A model generated the notes under the pieces. The model was not told the DNA's origin and ran no database searches. It saw only the letters and a list, made by a program, of their open reading frames with translations. From Streptomyces sp. NBC_01716 (GTDB lineage Bacteria; Actinomycetota; Actinomycetes; Streptomycetales; Streptomycetaceae): 64,000 nt of DNA. The DNA lies in contig NZ_CP109181.1 of the NCBI RefSeq assembly GCF_036248275.1, positions 7,998,001 to 8,062,000 of the forward strand, given 5' to 3'. Each line of letters begins with the position of its first letter. Within the stretch, counting starts at the first letter, position 1. Shown here one piece after another: positions 43,127 to 52,563 of this stretch. The translations under genes were made by a program, and so were the position numbers.

Positions 43127-43831
43127 TCACCGCCACCGGGACAAGGCCCGTCCTTCGTACGTGGCGACGGATACGGCGACCAGACACGCCCCGAACAGCC
43201 ACCCGCCCACCACGTCCGAACTCCAGTGCACCCCCAGCCAGACGCGGTTGAACCCGGAGCCGAACACCGACACGACCCCGACCACCACCGCGACCGACCA
43301 CGGCGGGCCGCTCAGGCCGTGCTGCCGCAGCAGCCACAGGAGTATCCCGACGGTGACGGTTGCGGTCATCGCGTGGCCCGAGGGGAACGCCGCGTAGTGC
43401 GCCGAGTCGAGCGGGTCGGGCCAGGTCGGGCGCTCGCGCCCGACCGCGGCCTTCACGCCCTGCGACACCAGGGCGCCGACCAGAGACGTCAGGGCGACCC
43501 AACAGGCCAGGAGGCGCGAGCCGTTGAACCAGAGAAGGAAGAAGGCGACGGCCGTCAGGACGCGCATGGTCCAGGGGTCCCACACCCAGTCGGTGAGAAT
43601 CCGGTTCGCGTGGGTGAGACCGGGGTCGGCCACCGCCCACCGGTGCAGGTCCACGGAGACCGTCCGGTCGAGGGAGAACAGCGGACCCCACCCGGCGGCG
43701 ACGAGCGCCAGCAGCGTCAGGGAGGCCACCCCCAGGACGACGGCGAGACGGGCCGGGGTCACGGCTCCCCGGGGTGTGGGCGGTGACGGCGGGGCGGGCC
43801 GTGACGGCGGGGGCACCGCGGGGGATTGCAT
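43127..43831 (-). CDS. Membrane PAP2-family phosphatase
   Basis: 234 residues with about six membrane helices. Phosphatase motifs: KAAVGRERPTWPDP, FPSGHAMTATV, NRVWLGVHWSSDVVGGWLFG. Related proteins dephosphorylate lipid phosphates such as undecaprenyl or phosphatidyl phosphate. The N-terminus is Pro-rich and cytoplasmic. Upstream member of a pair with the HAD gene. Confidence 0.9.
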   Translation of the reverse strand: MQSPAVPPPSRPAPPSPPTPRGAVTPARLAVVLGVASLTLLALVAAGWGPLFSLDRTVSVDLHRWAVADPGLTHANRILTDWVWDPWTMRVLTAVAFFLLWFNGSRLLACWVALTSLVGALVSQGVKAAVGRERPTWPDPLDSAHYAAFPSGHAMTATVTVGILLWLLRQHGLSGPPWSVAVVVGVVSVFGSGFNRVWLGVHWSSDVVGGWLFGACLVAVSVATYEGRALSRWR

Positions 43832-43864
43832 GCGCTGATCCTTACTGACGACGGCCCCGCAAAA

Positions 43865-44800
43865 CTATCCCAGCGTGCGCAGCGCGGGAATGAACGCGAC
43901 CACGAGCGGAACCGCGGGCACCAGCGCGGCAGCCGCCGTCAGCCGCAGCCGGCGGCCCGCGGTGAGCCGGGGGAGGGGGGACAGCAGCCGGTCCACCCGG
44001 CGCGGCAGTTCGGTGTCGGGCGTCGGGCAGGGGCCGAACACCCCACGGTCCTCGTTCAGTTCGACCAGGGCGAGCGCGATCGTCAGCCGGCCGAAACGGC
44101 GCGAGGCGACATCGTCGGCGGCCAGCTCCACCAGGCGGTGCATCTCGGCCTGGAACGCCGCGAAGACCGGGATCTGCGGGAAGCCGTTGGCGAGCGCCGA
44201 CGAGCAGTGCAGCAACCAGTCGTGGCGGGCGCGGGCGTGGCCCTGCTCGTGGGCCAGCACGGCGTCGAGCTGGCGGCCCTTGAGCCGCCGCAGGGCGGCC
44301 GTGGTGATGACCAGCTGCGGTGCCGCGCCCGGCAGCCACCAGGCGCCGGGACGCTCGCCCTCAAGGACCACCAGTGGGCCGCCGCCGGACTCCTCGCCGG
44401 GCAACAGCGGTGAACGGACGAGCAGTTCGCTGCGGCGCTGCTTGCGGCGCGTGCGCGCCCGGTGGATCTCGCGCGTGAGCATCGCGCCCGTCCACACTCC
44501 GCCGGCCGCCAGGAGCACGGCCAGCGCCGCGGACCAGGGCCGGTGTGCGCCGAGCGCGTACGCCTCGACGACCCCGCTCGGGGCCGGGGCGAAGACATGG
44601 CCCCGTACGGCCAGCCAGGCCGCCGCGGCGCTGAAGGTCATGGCGAGGGCGAAGCAGAGCAGTACGGCGGCCACCACGCACTGCCAGACCCAGAGGGCCA
44701 CCACCGGCTCGCGCTCGGGCCATTCGGTACGGGCCAGCAGTCGCGGGGCGACCACCGCGGCCAGCGCACCGAGCGTCAGCAGCACGAGGGAGACCATCAT
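43865..44800 (-). CDS. M56-family (BlaR1-like) membrane metallopeptidase
   Basis: 311 residues, three to four membrane helices, zinc site HEQGH at residues 184-188 (LAHEQGHARARHDWLLH) with a downstream Glu-rich helix (VELAADDVASRRFG). M56 proteins usually sit beside a BlaI/CopY repressor that they inactivate. No BlaI gene is next to this one; the neighbour is a DUF5134 membrane protein. No sensor domain at the C-terminus. Confidence 0.88.
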   Translation of the reverse strand: MMVSLVLLTLGALAAVVAPRLLARTEWPEREPVVALWVWQCVVAAVLLCFALAMTFSAAAAWLAVRGHVFAPAPSGVVEAYALGAHRPWSAALAVLLAAGGVWTGAMLTREIHRARTRRKQRRSELLVRSPLLPGEESGGGPLVVLEGERPGAWWLPGAAPQLVITTAALRRLKGRQLDAVLAHEQGHARARHDWLLHCSSALANGFPQIPVFAAFQAEMHRLVELAADDVASRRFGRLTIALALVELNEDRGVFGPCPTPDTELPRRVDRLLSPLPRLTAGRRLRLTAAAALVPAVPLVVAFIPALRTLG

Positions 44801-44954
44801 GGGTGTCAGTTTATGAGCGCGGTGCCGCTCATGGGGCCGGCCGCGGGCGGCAAGTGACGCAGGACACGGTGGCAGGGCGGTTCGCGCGGCGTGGGTGCGG
44901 CGTGTGTACGGAGCGTGGCGCCCCGCGCGGCGTACGTCGGAGCGGCGGCGTACG

Positions 44955-45632
44955 TCAGAGCGTGAGCAGCATCGCCAGCATCGCGATGCCCATGGAGAGC
45001 CGGCAGGCCAGGGCCAGCTCGGGCCGGTCGCCCCGGATACCGGTCGCCGCCTCCGTCACCACACCCGTCGCCGCTCCACCGACGGTCCCACGACCGGCTC
45101 CGCCGACCGCCGACGGCGCTCCGCCGGCCTCCGGAACGACCGGGTCCGCGCGCTCCGGCGCTGTCACGCTCTGCAACGGGAGCAGCCGCGCGCCCGTCCA
45201 CAGCACGAACCCCGCGTAGTAGATCAGCAGCACGCCCGTGGCCAGGGGGGTGCCGCCCGCGTGGTGCCCGCCGTGCGTGCCGCCCGGGAGCAGCGCCATC
45301 GCCACCGACATGTAGACCATGGCGAGCATCCCCACGAGATGGTGCAGATGGTGCGAGGTCCCCCGGGCCGGGCCCAGGGCGCGCAGCGCGGCGACGCCGA
45401 ACACCGTCGCGTAGAGCAGCCAGATCCAGCGCGGCGGGCTGATCACCGCCGCCGGAACGGCCATCGCCGCCATCCCGAACCCCATCAGCGCCTCGCCGCC
45501 CGCCGTGCCGCGCCCCGCGCCCCCGCCGCCCCGCGCTCTGAGCAGGCAGTACGTCCCGGTCGCCGCGCAGAGCGCCACGACCAGCCAGCCGGCGGTCGCC
45601 GGTCCGTGCACCGCGCACCTCCCCCTCGCCAT
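44955..45632 (-). CDS. DUF5134 integral membrane protein
   Basis: 225 residues from ATG 45632 (a GTG seven codons upstream is possible). Several hydrophobic helices, with a His-rich segment (SHHLHHLVGMLAMVYMSVAM, THGGHHAGG) as in DUF5134 proteins, which often lie beside M56 peptidase genes in Streptomyces. Function unknown; the His clusters could bind a metal such as copper. The promoter region has TTGACA about 25 bp from the start. Confidence 0.75.
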   Translation of the reverse strand: MARGRCAVHGPATAGWLVVALCAATGTYCLLRARGGGGAGRGTAGGEALMGFGMAAMAVPAAVISPPRWIWLLYATVFGVAALRALGPARGTSHHLHHLVGMLAMVYMSVAMALLPGGTHGGHHAGGTPLATGVLLIYYAGFVLWTGARLLPLQSVTAPERADPVVPEAGGAPSAVGGAGRGTVGGAATGVVTEAATGIRGDRPELALACRLSMGIAMLAMLLTL

Positions 45633-46006
45633 GATCCAACGATGTCCGCACAAACGGTGTCAACGGTGAAATGCCCCAGTCGTTCGAGGCGCACGCGAGC
45701 GCAGAGAGACACGGGGGGAGCGCACCGGGGGGACACGGCCGGCGGCACGGTCACCGGTCGGGGGATGTGGAAACCACGTGCTTTTCGCATTCCGCTGGAA
45801 ACGGAAAACGTAAAGAAAATAGGCTGACACAACGCCTTGAATTGGTCTGGACAAAGCCTCTGCCGAGACCTTGTGGTGATCCTCGGAACACGGATACTTT
45901 CGGATGGTGAGCCGCGGAGGCGGGCGGGCTGCCGCCGCCTGTAATTCCCCCCACCCCCGTGGATCCGTGTATTTTCAGGCAGATTTCTAGTGGGAGGAAA
46001 TACTCC
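45633..46006. other. Divergent intergenic region with possible DasR-like site
   Basis: 374 bp between DUF5134 and the GH99-like gene. At 45841-45856 ATTGGTCTGGACAAAG resembles the Streptomyces dre site (consensus around TGGTCTAGACCA) with several mismatches. AT-rich sequence around 45780-45830 may hold the promoter. GGGAGGAAA precedes GTG 46007. Confidence 0.4.
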
Positions 46007-47278
46007 GTGAGTATTTCAAGACGCGCCGTCATGGCGTCGGCACTGGCCGGCACAGCAGCGGCCGGTGGTGTCCTCGGCAGTCGGCAGGCCAGTGCCGCGA
46101 CCGAGCCGCGAGGCAGGGCGCAGGCGGCACCCGCCGCGAGTCCCCCTGGCGACGTGGTCGGCAAAATCAGCGTCGGGTATCAGGGCTGGTTCGCCTGCAA
46201 GGGCGACGGTTCCCCCATCGACAGCTGGTGGCACTGGAGCCAGAACGGCGGGCAGCCGCCGTCGCTCAGCAATACCACCATCAAGTCGTGGCCGGATGTG
46301 CGGGAGTACACCCGTACTTTCCCCACGGCGTATCCGAATCTGAACAATGGCCAGCCGGCCTCGCTGTTCTCCTCGCACGACCAGCAGACCGCCGACACCC
46401 ACTTCCGGTGGATGCGCGAGAACAACTGCGACACCGCCGCGCTCCAGCGGTTCAATCCCATGGGCGGCGAAGGCCCGATCCGGGACGCGATGGCGAGCAA
46501 GGTGCGCCAGTCGGCCGAGGCGAACGGCCGGAAGTTCTACATCATGTACGACGTCACCGACTGGCGGGCCATGCAGTCGGAGATCAAGCAGGACTGGACC
46601 AACAAGATGAAGGCGTACACGTCTTCGAGCATGTACGCCAGGCAGAACGGCAAGCCCGTCGTCTGTATCTGGGGCTTCGGCTTCGCCGACGACAAGCGCC
46701 CGTTCGCGCCCCCGGAGTGCCTGGACGTCATCAACTGGTTCAAGGGGCAGGGCTGTTACGTCATCGGCGGCGTCCCCACCCACTGGCGCAACGGCAACAG
46801 CGACTCCCGGCCCGGCTTCTCCGGCGTCTACCACGCGTTCAACATGATCTCACCGTGGATGGTCGGGCGGATGGGCACCGTCGCCCAGGCCGATCAGTTC
46901 TACCGGGACGTCAACACCCCCGACCAGGCGGACTGCGACGCGAGCGGTATCGACTACCAGCCCTGTGTGATGCCGGGCGACCTCCAGTCCAGGCATCGCG
47001 CGCACGGCGACTTCATGTGGCGGCAGTTCTACAACATGTGCCGGCTCAACGTCGCGGGGATCTACATCTCCATGTTCGACGAGTACAACGAGGGGAACCA
47101 GATCGCCAAGACCGCCGAGAACGGCTCGCAGGTTCCGTCCGGCTCCGGCATCTGGGCCCTCGACGAGGACGGCACGGCCTGCTCGTCGGACTACTACCTG
47201 CGGCTCACCGGTGACGGCGGCCGGATGCTCAAGAAGCAGATCGGGCTCACCGCGACCCGGCCGACACCGCCGAGGTAG
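46007..47278 (+). CDS. Secreted GH71/GH99-like glycoside hydrolase
   Basis: 423 residues from GTG 46007. Tat signal (SISRRAVMASALAGTAAAGG). The mature part reads ISVGYQGWFACKGDGSPIDS, WWHWSQNGGQP, FYIMYDVTDWRAM, KPVVCIWGFGFADDKRPF and ISMFDEYNEGNQI. This matches the GH99-like catalytic barrel seen in bacterial proteins annotated xylosidase/arabinosidase or endo-mannanase-like. Exported folded; probably acts on mannan- or xylan-type polymers (inference). Followed by two tandem hairpins. Possibly part of one regulon with the convergent GH38 locus. Confidence 0.82.
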   Translation: MSISRRAVMASALAGTAAAGGVLGSRQASAATEPRGRAQAAPAASPPGDVVGKISVGYQGWFACKGDGSPIDSWWHWSQNGGQPPSLSNTTIKSWPDVREYTRTFPTAYPNLNNGQPASLFSSHDQQTADTHFRWMRENNCDTAALQRFNPMGGEGPIRDAMASKVRQSAEANGRKFYIMYDVTDWRAMQSEIKQDWTNKMKAYTSSSMYARQNGKPVVCIWGFGFADDKRPFAPPECLDVINWFKGQGCYVIGGVPTHWRNGNSDSRPGFSGVYHAFNMISPWMVGRMGTVAQADQFYRDVNTPDQADCDASGIDYQPCVMPGDLQSRHRAHGDFMWRQFYNMCRLNVAGIYISMFDEYNEGNQIAKTAENGSQVPSGSGIWALDEDGTACSSDYYLRLTGDGGRMLKKQIGLTATRPTPPR

Positions 47279-47280
47279 CG

Positions 47281-47305
47281 CGCTCGCCGGGCCGTCCGGC
47301 GAGCG
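47281..47305. terminator. First hairpin after the GH99-like gene
   Basis: Perfect 10-bp stem CGCTCGCCGG / CCGGCGAGCG with a 5-base loop, directly after the stop codon. Confidence 0.7.
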
Positions 47306-47330
47306 ATGAGAACCGCCGATGACAGCGGTC

Positions 47331-47365
47331 GTACGGGCCGCCGGGATCTTCCCGGCGGCCCGTAC
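47331..47365. terminator. Second, stronger terminator hairpin
   Basis: 16-bp perfect stem (GTACGGGCCGCCGGGA and complement) with a 3-base loop, 55 bp before the convergent GH38 stop; probably terminates both transcripts. Confidence 0.82.
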
Positions 47366-47419
47366 GCGTTCAGGCCGGGCAGGTCGCTCAGGCCGTTCAG
47401 ATGTGCCGGGTGGGCCGGG

Positions 47420-50117
47420 TCAGCTCGTGGGCAGCTGCCGTGCCCGCGTCTCCCGCCCCCGCAGCCTCGGCGTGAACGTCGCGTGGAAGATCGTGGAGGC
47501 CGCCCCCGCGGCGGCGGCTCCCGCGCTCAGTAGGGACGGCTCCACCTCGACACGGCGCAGCCTGCGGGCGGTCGGGAACTCGTTGACCGTACGCGCGATC
47601 TCGGACAGGTAGAAGTCGGCGACGTCGTCCGGCCAGACGGCCTTGAGGAGCGTGTCCTGTTCGCGCCAGTCGACGTCCGTGTCGATGCTCAGCGCGCGGC
47701 TGCCCGCCGTGAGTGTCAGCCACTGCGTGATGGTGGACCTGCCGGTGCCGCGCGCCACCCGTACCCCCGCCAACAGCGGTCCGCTGTCGGTCACTTCGAC
47801 CGACGACGCGGTGTCGAGATCACGCCGGGTACCACTGCCGGCGGCGCCGTGGGCGGTGTCGCCGTGCGGGGCGGCGTCGAGGGCGGACGCGCTCCAGCGG
47901 GCCGGGTCGTCCCGGTGCAGTTGGAGCAGATTGCCCGAGCAGCCGGGCGCGACGGCCTCGCGGTCGGTCGTCAGGTCGAGTACGGAGCGTACGAGGCCCG
48001 CAGGGTCGATAGGGACCCGCAGCAGCCCGTTGTCCAGCAGATGCCCGCCGCCCCGGTCGTCGCGGGCGGCGGTGACCGTCACCGGCGCCGTGCCGCCGAG
48101 CGGCAGCCCGGCCGTGCCCCGGCCGAGCGCGGGAGCCTCGGCCAGGACGGCGAGCCGCCCGCCTGACAGTTGCTGACCCGCGTCCACCGCGCCCGTCAGC
48201 AGGTCCCGGTCGAGCACGACCACCTCGCGGCGGGCGCGCGGACCGGCGTTGAGGACCGTGCCCCCGTCCGGCCCGCCCGCCGAGCGCCGGATCAGGGCCT
48301 GAAGTCTGCGGTGCACACTCCGGTACGTCTGCTCGGCCTCCTCGTGCCCCCAGGCGATCGCCCCGCCCGGCAGGATGTCCCGGCTCTGGAGCAGCAGGGC
48401 CCGCTTCCACAGGGCGTCCAACTCCTCGTACGGATACGGCACCCCGTCCCGTACGGCCGCCGTCGCCGACCACAACTCGGCCTCGCGAAGCAGGGATTCA
48501 CTGCGGCGGTTGCCTCGCTTGCTGCGGGCCTGACTGGTGTACGCGCCGTGGTGCGTCTGCGCGTACAGCTCGCCGCGCCACACCGGGGCGTGCGGGTACT
48601 CCTCCAGCGCGTCCCGGAAGAAGTGCGCGGGGTGCTGGACCCCGACCCGAGGCGAGCCCTCCAGGTCGGCCAGCCTGCGGGCGCGTTCCAGCGTCTCGCG
48701 GGTGGGCCCCCCGCTCTCGCGGTCCGCGTCCCCGTCCCCCTGCTGCCCCCCCGAAGGGCATCAGCGAACGGCTGCCGCCGCCCCTCTCCGCGTACGCCGT
48801 GACCGCGTCGGCCAACTCGGGCCCCGTGAGCGCCGCGTGGCCGGGACCGGCCGGCGGACAGTGCGTGAAGATCCGGCTGCCGTCGACGCCCTCCCACCAG
48901 AAGGTATGGTGCGGAAGGGAGTTGGCGTCGTGTGCGGCGAGTGTGTGGCCGAGCGCCCAGTGCGCCCCCGCGAGCACGGCGAGCTGGGGGAGTGCGGCGC
49001 TCATGCCGCCGGGGCCGGGCAGCCAGACGCCGCCCGCGTCCAGACCGAGTTCTTCCCGGTAGAAGCGGCGGCCGTGCGTGAACTGCCGGGCCAGCGACTC
49101 CCCGCCGGGCAGATTCGGGTCCGGCTCCACCCACATCCCGCCCACCGGGACCCAGTTGCCCCGCGCGACGGCCTTGCGTATGCGCTCGAAGACATGCGGG
49201 TGCTGATCCTTCATCCAGGCGTGCTGCTGCGCGGACGAGGCGGCGAACACCAGCTCCGGGTACTCGTCGGCGAGCGTCGCCATGCTGCTGAGGGCGCGGG
49301 CGCTCGCCCGTACGCTCTCGCGCATCGGCCGCAGCCGGGCCGATCCCGTGGCGGCGTGCCCCACAGCGGCGACGGTGTGCGCGGACTCGTGCGCGCGCCG
49401 GGCCAGGACCGGCCCGAGGATGTCCCGCGCGCGGGCGGCCGTTCCCGGGATGTCACGGGGGTCGACCGCGTCGACCGCCCGGTCCAGCGCCCGCAGGATC
49501 TCGTGGCGGCGCGGCAGCCCGGCGGGCAGCGCCCGCATCAGACCCTCCAGGACGTCGATGTCGTGGATGAGCTGCCAGATGTTCTCGTCCCGGACGGCGA
49601 GGTCGGCGCGGAGCAGCCGGTGGAGAGGCTCGTCGCCGGCGGTGACCGGATCGCCGAAGTGGGCCCCCGCGCCCGTGGACGCGTCGATCGCGGGATTGGC
49701 CGCGGCCTCGACGAGCAGCCGCACGGACTCGCCGCCGCGTGCCTGGGCCGCGACCGTCACGGTGCTGTTGTGCGGGTGCAGGCCCTGGAGCGGTGTGCCG
49801 TGCTCGTCGTGGACCAGCCCCTCGGCCCGGTCGCCGCCGAGGTCGATGACCGCCTCGACACGGCGGCCCGCCCAGCGCTCGGGCACATCGGCGGTGAAGC
49901 GGAACCAGCGGGTTGACCAGGGGCCGCCGCCCCAGCTCTCGCCGACGACGAACGGTGTGTACCCGGTGCGGAGCGCCACGTCGACGGGGACCGGCTCGCC
50001 CGGGATGTGCCAGGCCCCGACCTCCATGGGGAGCCGCCCGGTGTGGAGCGCGGGGCGCAGCCGACGGTCGAGGAAATGGGCTATGCGCGCCTCTCCGGAC
50101 TTCGTTCGGTCATGCAT
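47420..50117 (-). pseudogene. GH38 alpha-mannosidase-like gene, frameshifted and active site lost
   Basis: ATG 50117 to about 48753 gives the N-terminal and catalytic parts (GGMWVEPDPNLPGGESLARQ, FPHHTF-like LPHHTFWWEGVDGSRIFTH). A run of seven G (48746-48752) breaks the frame after SLMPFG; the other frame continues through GGPTRETLERARRLADLEGS and VWRGELYAQTHHGAYTSQAR to the C-terminal beta domains and stop at 47420. In normal GH38 enzymes the zinc/nucleophile motifs are GHAHID and WLPDxFG; here they read GHAATGS and WLPGPGG, so the nucleophile Asp and a zinc-binding Asp are gone. The gene is decayed beyond the one shift. Confidence 0.83.
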
Positions 50118-50149
50118 GGGCGGCCCTTCCTGTCCCGCTGATGTCCGCC

Positions 50150-50178
50150 ATGTAAAACCAAGAGTGTTATCAAGTCAA
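50150..50178 (-). promoter_or_regulatory. Promoter of the GH38 gene
   Basis: Minus strand TTGACT (50173-50178), 17-base spacer, TTACAT (50150-50155), then CAGGAAGGG before ATG 50117. So the dead gene still has a good promoter. The rest of the 290-bp gap to 50406 has no gene. Confidence 0.62.
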
Positions 50179-50406
50179 CGCCTGTCCCGATTACTTCTGA
50201 GTTCCTGGTGGTGAGGGCCGTGCGATTGAATTGTCAGTCGAATTCCCGCCCGGAAAGTTCTACTCCTGGACATTAATTGCCCTGACGATTCGAGCAGCGG
50301 AACATATCCGTCGAGAAAGGCGGCCGAGGGCCGGGAAGCGCGGCGAAGAACGGCAGGAAGGCCGCCGCCTTCCTGCCGTCCGTGTGGGGGATCCCGCGCT
50401 ACGGCC

Positions 50407-51486
50407 TTACGGCCTTACGGCCTCGGGCCTCGCGCAGTCGCTGCGCACCGGCAGCCAGACACCCTCGCGCGCCGCGTCGAGCGTCGTCAGCATCACGTCG
50501 AGGACATGGCGGGCGAGTTCGCCGGACGCCCGGTGCGGCCGGTCATCGGCGAGCGCGGCCGCCAGATCGGCGAGACCGGTCCCGCGCCCGGCGTCGCGGT
50601 AGCCGCCCGACACCGGTAGCCGCTCCCACTCACCCCCGGCGCGGTGCAACTCGACCGGACCGTCGAAGCCGTTGGGGTCGGGGACCGAGAGCGAGCCGTC
50701 GGTGCCGTGCACCTCGATGCGCGGCAGCCGCGCGGCATGGATGTCGAAGCTCATGACCAGCGTGGTCAGCGCGCCGCCCACGTGCTCCAGAAGCCCGGTG
50801 ACATGGGTGTCCACCTCGGAGCCGAAGCGCTCGCCGGCGCGCGGTCCGCTGCCGATGGTCCGCTCGGCGCGCGGCATGGACGCGGCTCCGGTGACCCGGC
50901 TGACGGGCCCGAGCAGATGAACGAGCGCGGAGAGGTAGTACGGGCCCATGTCGAGCAGCGGCCCGCCGCCGTCCTGGTAGTAGAACTCGGGGGCGGGGTG
51001 CCAGCGTTCATGCCCCGGTGTGGTCATGAACGCGGTGGCCGCGACCGGGGCGCCGATGAGCCCGTCGTCGACCGCCCCGCGCGCGGTCTGAACTCCCGTA
51101 CCGAGCACGGTGTCCGGGGCGCAGCCGATCCGCAGTCCGCGCCCGGCCGCCGCCGCGAGGAGCGCGTCGGCCTCCTCGCGGGTCATGGCCAGCGGCTTCT
51201 CGCCGTAGACATGCTTTCCCGCGTCGAGCGCGGCGCGCGCCACCTCCGCGTGTACGGCGGGCAGGGTCAGGTTCAGTACGGCGTCGACGTCCGGGCGCGC
51301 GACCAGTTCGGCGACCGAGGCGGCGACGGCGACGCCCGGGATCCGCGCGGCGACCGCCTCGGCGCGGTCCGCGTCCAGGTCGGTCACTGCGGTGAGCCGG
51401 ACGTCGTCCAGCCGTTCCAGCGTCTTCAGATACTCGCCGCTGATCTTTCCCGCGCCGACCATGCCGACCCTCAGCGGCTCGCCCAC
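50407..51486 (-). CDS. Gfo/Idh/MocA-family oxidoreductase
   Basis: 359 residues from GTG 51486 behind GAGAGGGGG. N-terminal Rossmann fold (RVGMVGAGKISGEYLKTLER), the family signature EKPLAMTREEADALL with catalytic Lys, and the C-terminal alpha/beta domain (YYQDGGGPLLDMGPYYLSAL). Predicted NAD(P)-dependent dehydrogenase of a sugar, sugar acid or inositol. Overlaps the thuA-like gene by 16 bp, so translationally coupled; this pairing is common in sugar catabolic operons. Confidence 0.9.
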   Translation of the reverse strand: MGEPLRVGMVGAGKISGEYLKTLERLDDVRLTAVTDLDADRAEAVAARIPGVAVAASVAELVARPDVDAVLNLTLPAVHAEVARAALDAGKHVYGEKPLAMTREEADALLAAAAGRGLRIGCAPDTVLGTGVQTARGAVDDGLIGAPVAATAFMTTPGHERWHPAPEFYYQDGGGPLLDMGPYYLSALVHLLGPVSRVTGAASMPRAERTIGSGPRAGERFGSEVDTHVTGLLEHVGGALTTLVMSFDIHAARLPRIEVHGTDGSLSVPDPNGFDGPVELHRAGGEWERLPVSGGYRDAGRGTGLADLAAALADDRPHRASGELARHVLDVMLTTLDAAREGVWLPVRSDCARPEAVRP

Positions 51487-52157
51487 AGCAGCCCCCTCTC
51501 GGTCAGCGTCCGTACCTCGGGCACGTCGAAGTCGTCCGGTTTGTGGCCGATCGTGGAGACGAAGACACGGCCCGCCGCCCGGGTCCTGGTCCACACGGCG
51601 GGCATGGTGACCGGCCGCGAGCGGATCTCGTCCGCCTCGAACCCGATCGTCGCGAGCACGTCGATCAGCGGGTCGGTGGCCGTCCAGTAGCGCTCGGTGT
51701 GGACGTCGAAGTCGGCCAGACCGGTCACGATCGGATGGTCCGCCCGCTCCGGCACGATCCGCACCGGGTGGTCGGAGAAGCCCGCCGGATGCATCAAGAA
51801 CTGGCCGCCGGTGAGGAGTTGGTAGTTCACGTCGCCGCGGAAGGAATCGACGATCCCGCCGTGCCAGCCGGCGAAGCCCGTGCCGGCGTGGACGGCCGCG
51901 GTGAGCCCGGCGCACTGCTCGTCATTGATCTCGCCCATGGTCCAGCACTGGACGACGAGGTCGGTGGCGGCGAGGAGCGCGGCGTCGGTGTAGACGTCCA
52001 GGGTGTCGGCCGTCTCGACCGCGAAGCCGTTCTCCTTGAGGAAAGGCAGGAAGAGATCCGTGATCCTGACGGGCTCGTGGCCTTCCCAGCCGCCACGGAC
52101 GACCAGCGCGCGCCGGGAGCCGGGGGCGGGCTTCGGGCCCGGGTCGGTGGCTGTCAT
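51471..52157 (-). CDS. ThuA-like protein
   Basis: 228 residues from ATG 52157. ThuA fold, a glutamine-amidotransferase-like domain: RALVVRGGWEGHEPVRITDL, VVQCWTMGEINDEQ, GTGFAGWHGGIVDSFRGDVN, HPIVTGLADFDVHTERYW, FVSTIGHKPDDFD. ThuA in rhizobia is tied to trehalose use (3-keto sugar route) together with a Gfo/Idh/MocA-type ThuB; the neighbouring gene fits that pair. The true substrate here is unknown. Confidence 0.88.
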   Translation of the reverse strand: MTATDPGPKPAPGSRRALVVRGGWEGHEPVRITDLFLPFLKENGFAVETADTLDVYTDAALLAATDLVVQCWTMGEINDEQCAGLTAAVHAGTGFAGWHGGIVDSFRGDVNYQLLTGGQFLMHPAGFSDHPVRIVPERADHPIVTGLADFDVHTERYWTATDPLIDVLATIGFEADEIRSRPVTMPAVWTRTRAAGRVFVSTIGHKPDDFDVPEVRTLTERGLLWASR

Positions 52158-52440
52158 GGTCGTTGCACGCTCCCGTCGGTGTTGCGCAGCAGGGCCCAGT
52201 GGTCGTGTTCCGGCGGCTCGGGTACCGGATGCCGGCGTGCCGCGGCCTCGTCGAAGCCGACTCCGTGACCGGGCGTCTCGTGCGGGGACAGCGCGCCGTC
52301 GTCCGCCACGACGGTACCGGGGAAGACGTCGAGTACGGCAGGCTTGAAACGGCCGCTTCCCGCACACCGAAGGCGTGGCTGCTGATGTTCATGGCGAGTG
52401 TGGCGGCCTGGGCGAAGCTGCTGGGCTTCGCCCCGCGGTA
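52154..52440 (-). pseudogene. C-terminal remnant of an enolase-superfamily sugar acid dehydratase
   Basis: The minus strand ends with DVFPGTVVADDGALSPHETP, GHGVGFDEAAARRHPVPEPP, HWALLRNTDGSVQRP and TGA, the tail of mandelate-racemase/mannonate-dehydratase-like proteins. A shifted frame just upstream gives AATLAMNISSHAFGV. Nothing further upstream fits, so at least 250 residues are deleted and a frameshift is present. The stop overlaps the thuA-like ATG, showing it was the preceding gene of the operon. Confidence 0.65.
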
Positions 52441-52563
52441 CCGCAGGAGCCCCCCGGCCGAGGCCGGGGAGAGGAAGCCGACCCTGCGACCCGCTCCCCC
52501 GGGACGTGGGGTTAGGCTCGGGCGCGCCGCCCGCCCGCGGCGGAGATTCGGAGAACGCGCACC

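Noticed and set aside
48498..48760. Programmed frameshift in the GH38 gene
   Set aside because: No slippery heptamer plus stimulator is evident and catalytic residues are lost too, so decay or a sequencing error is simpler.
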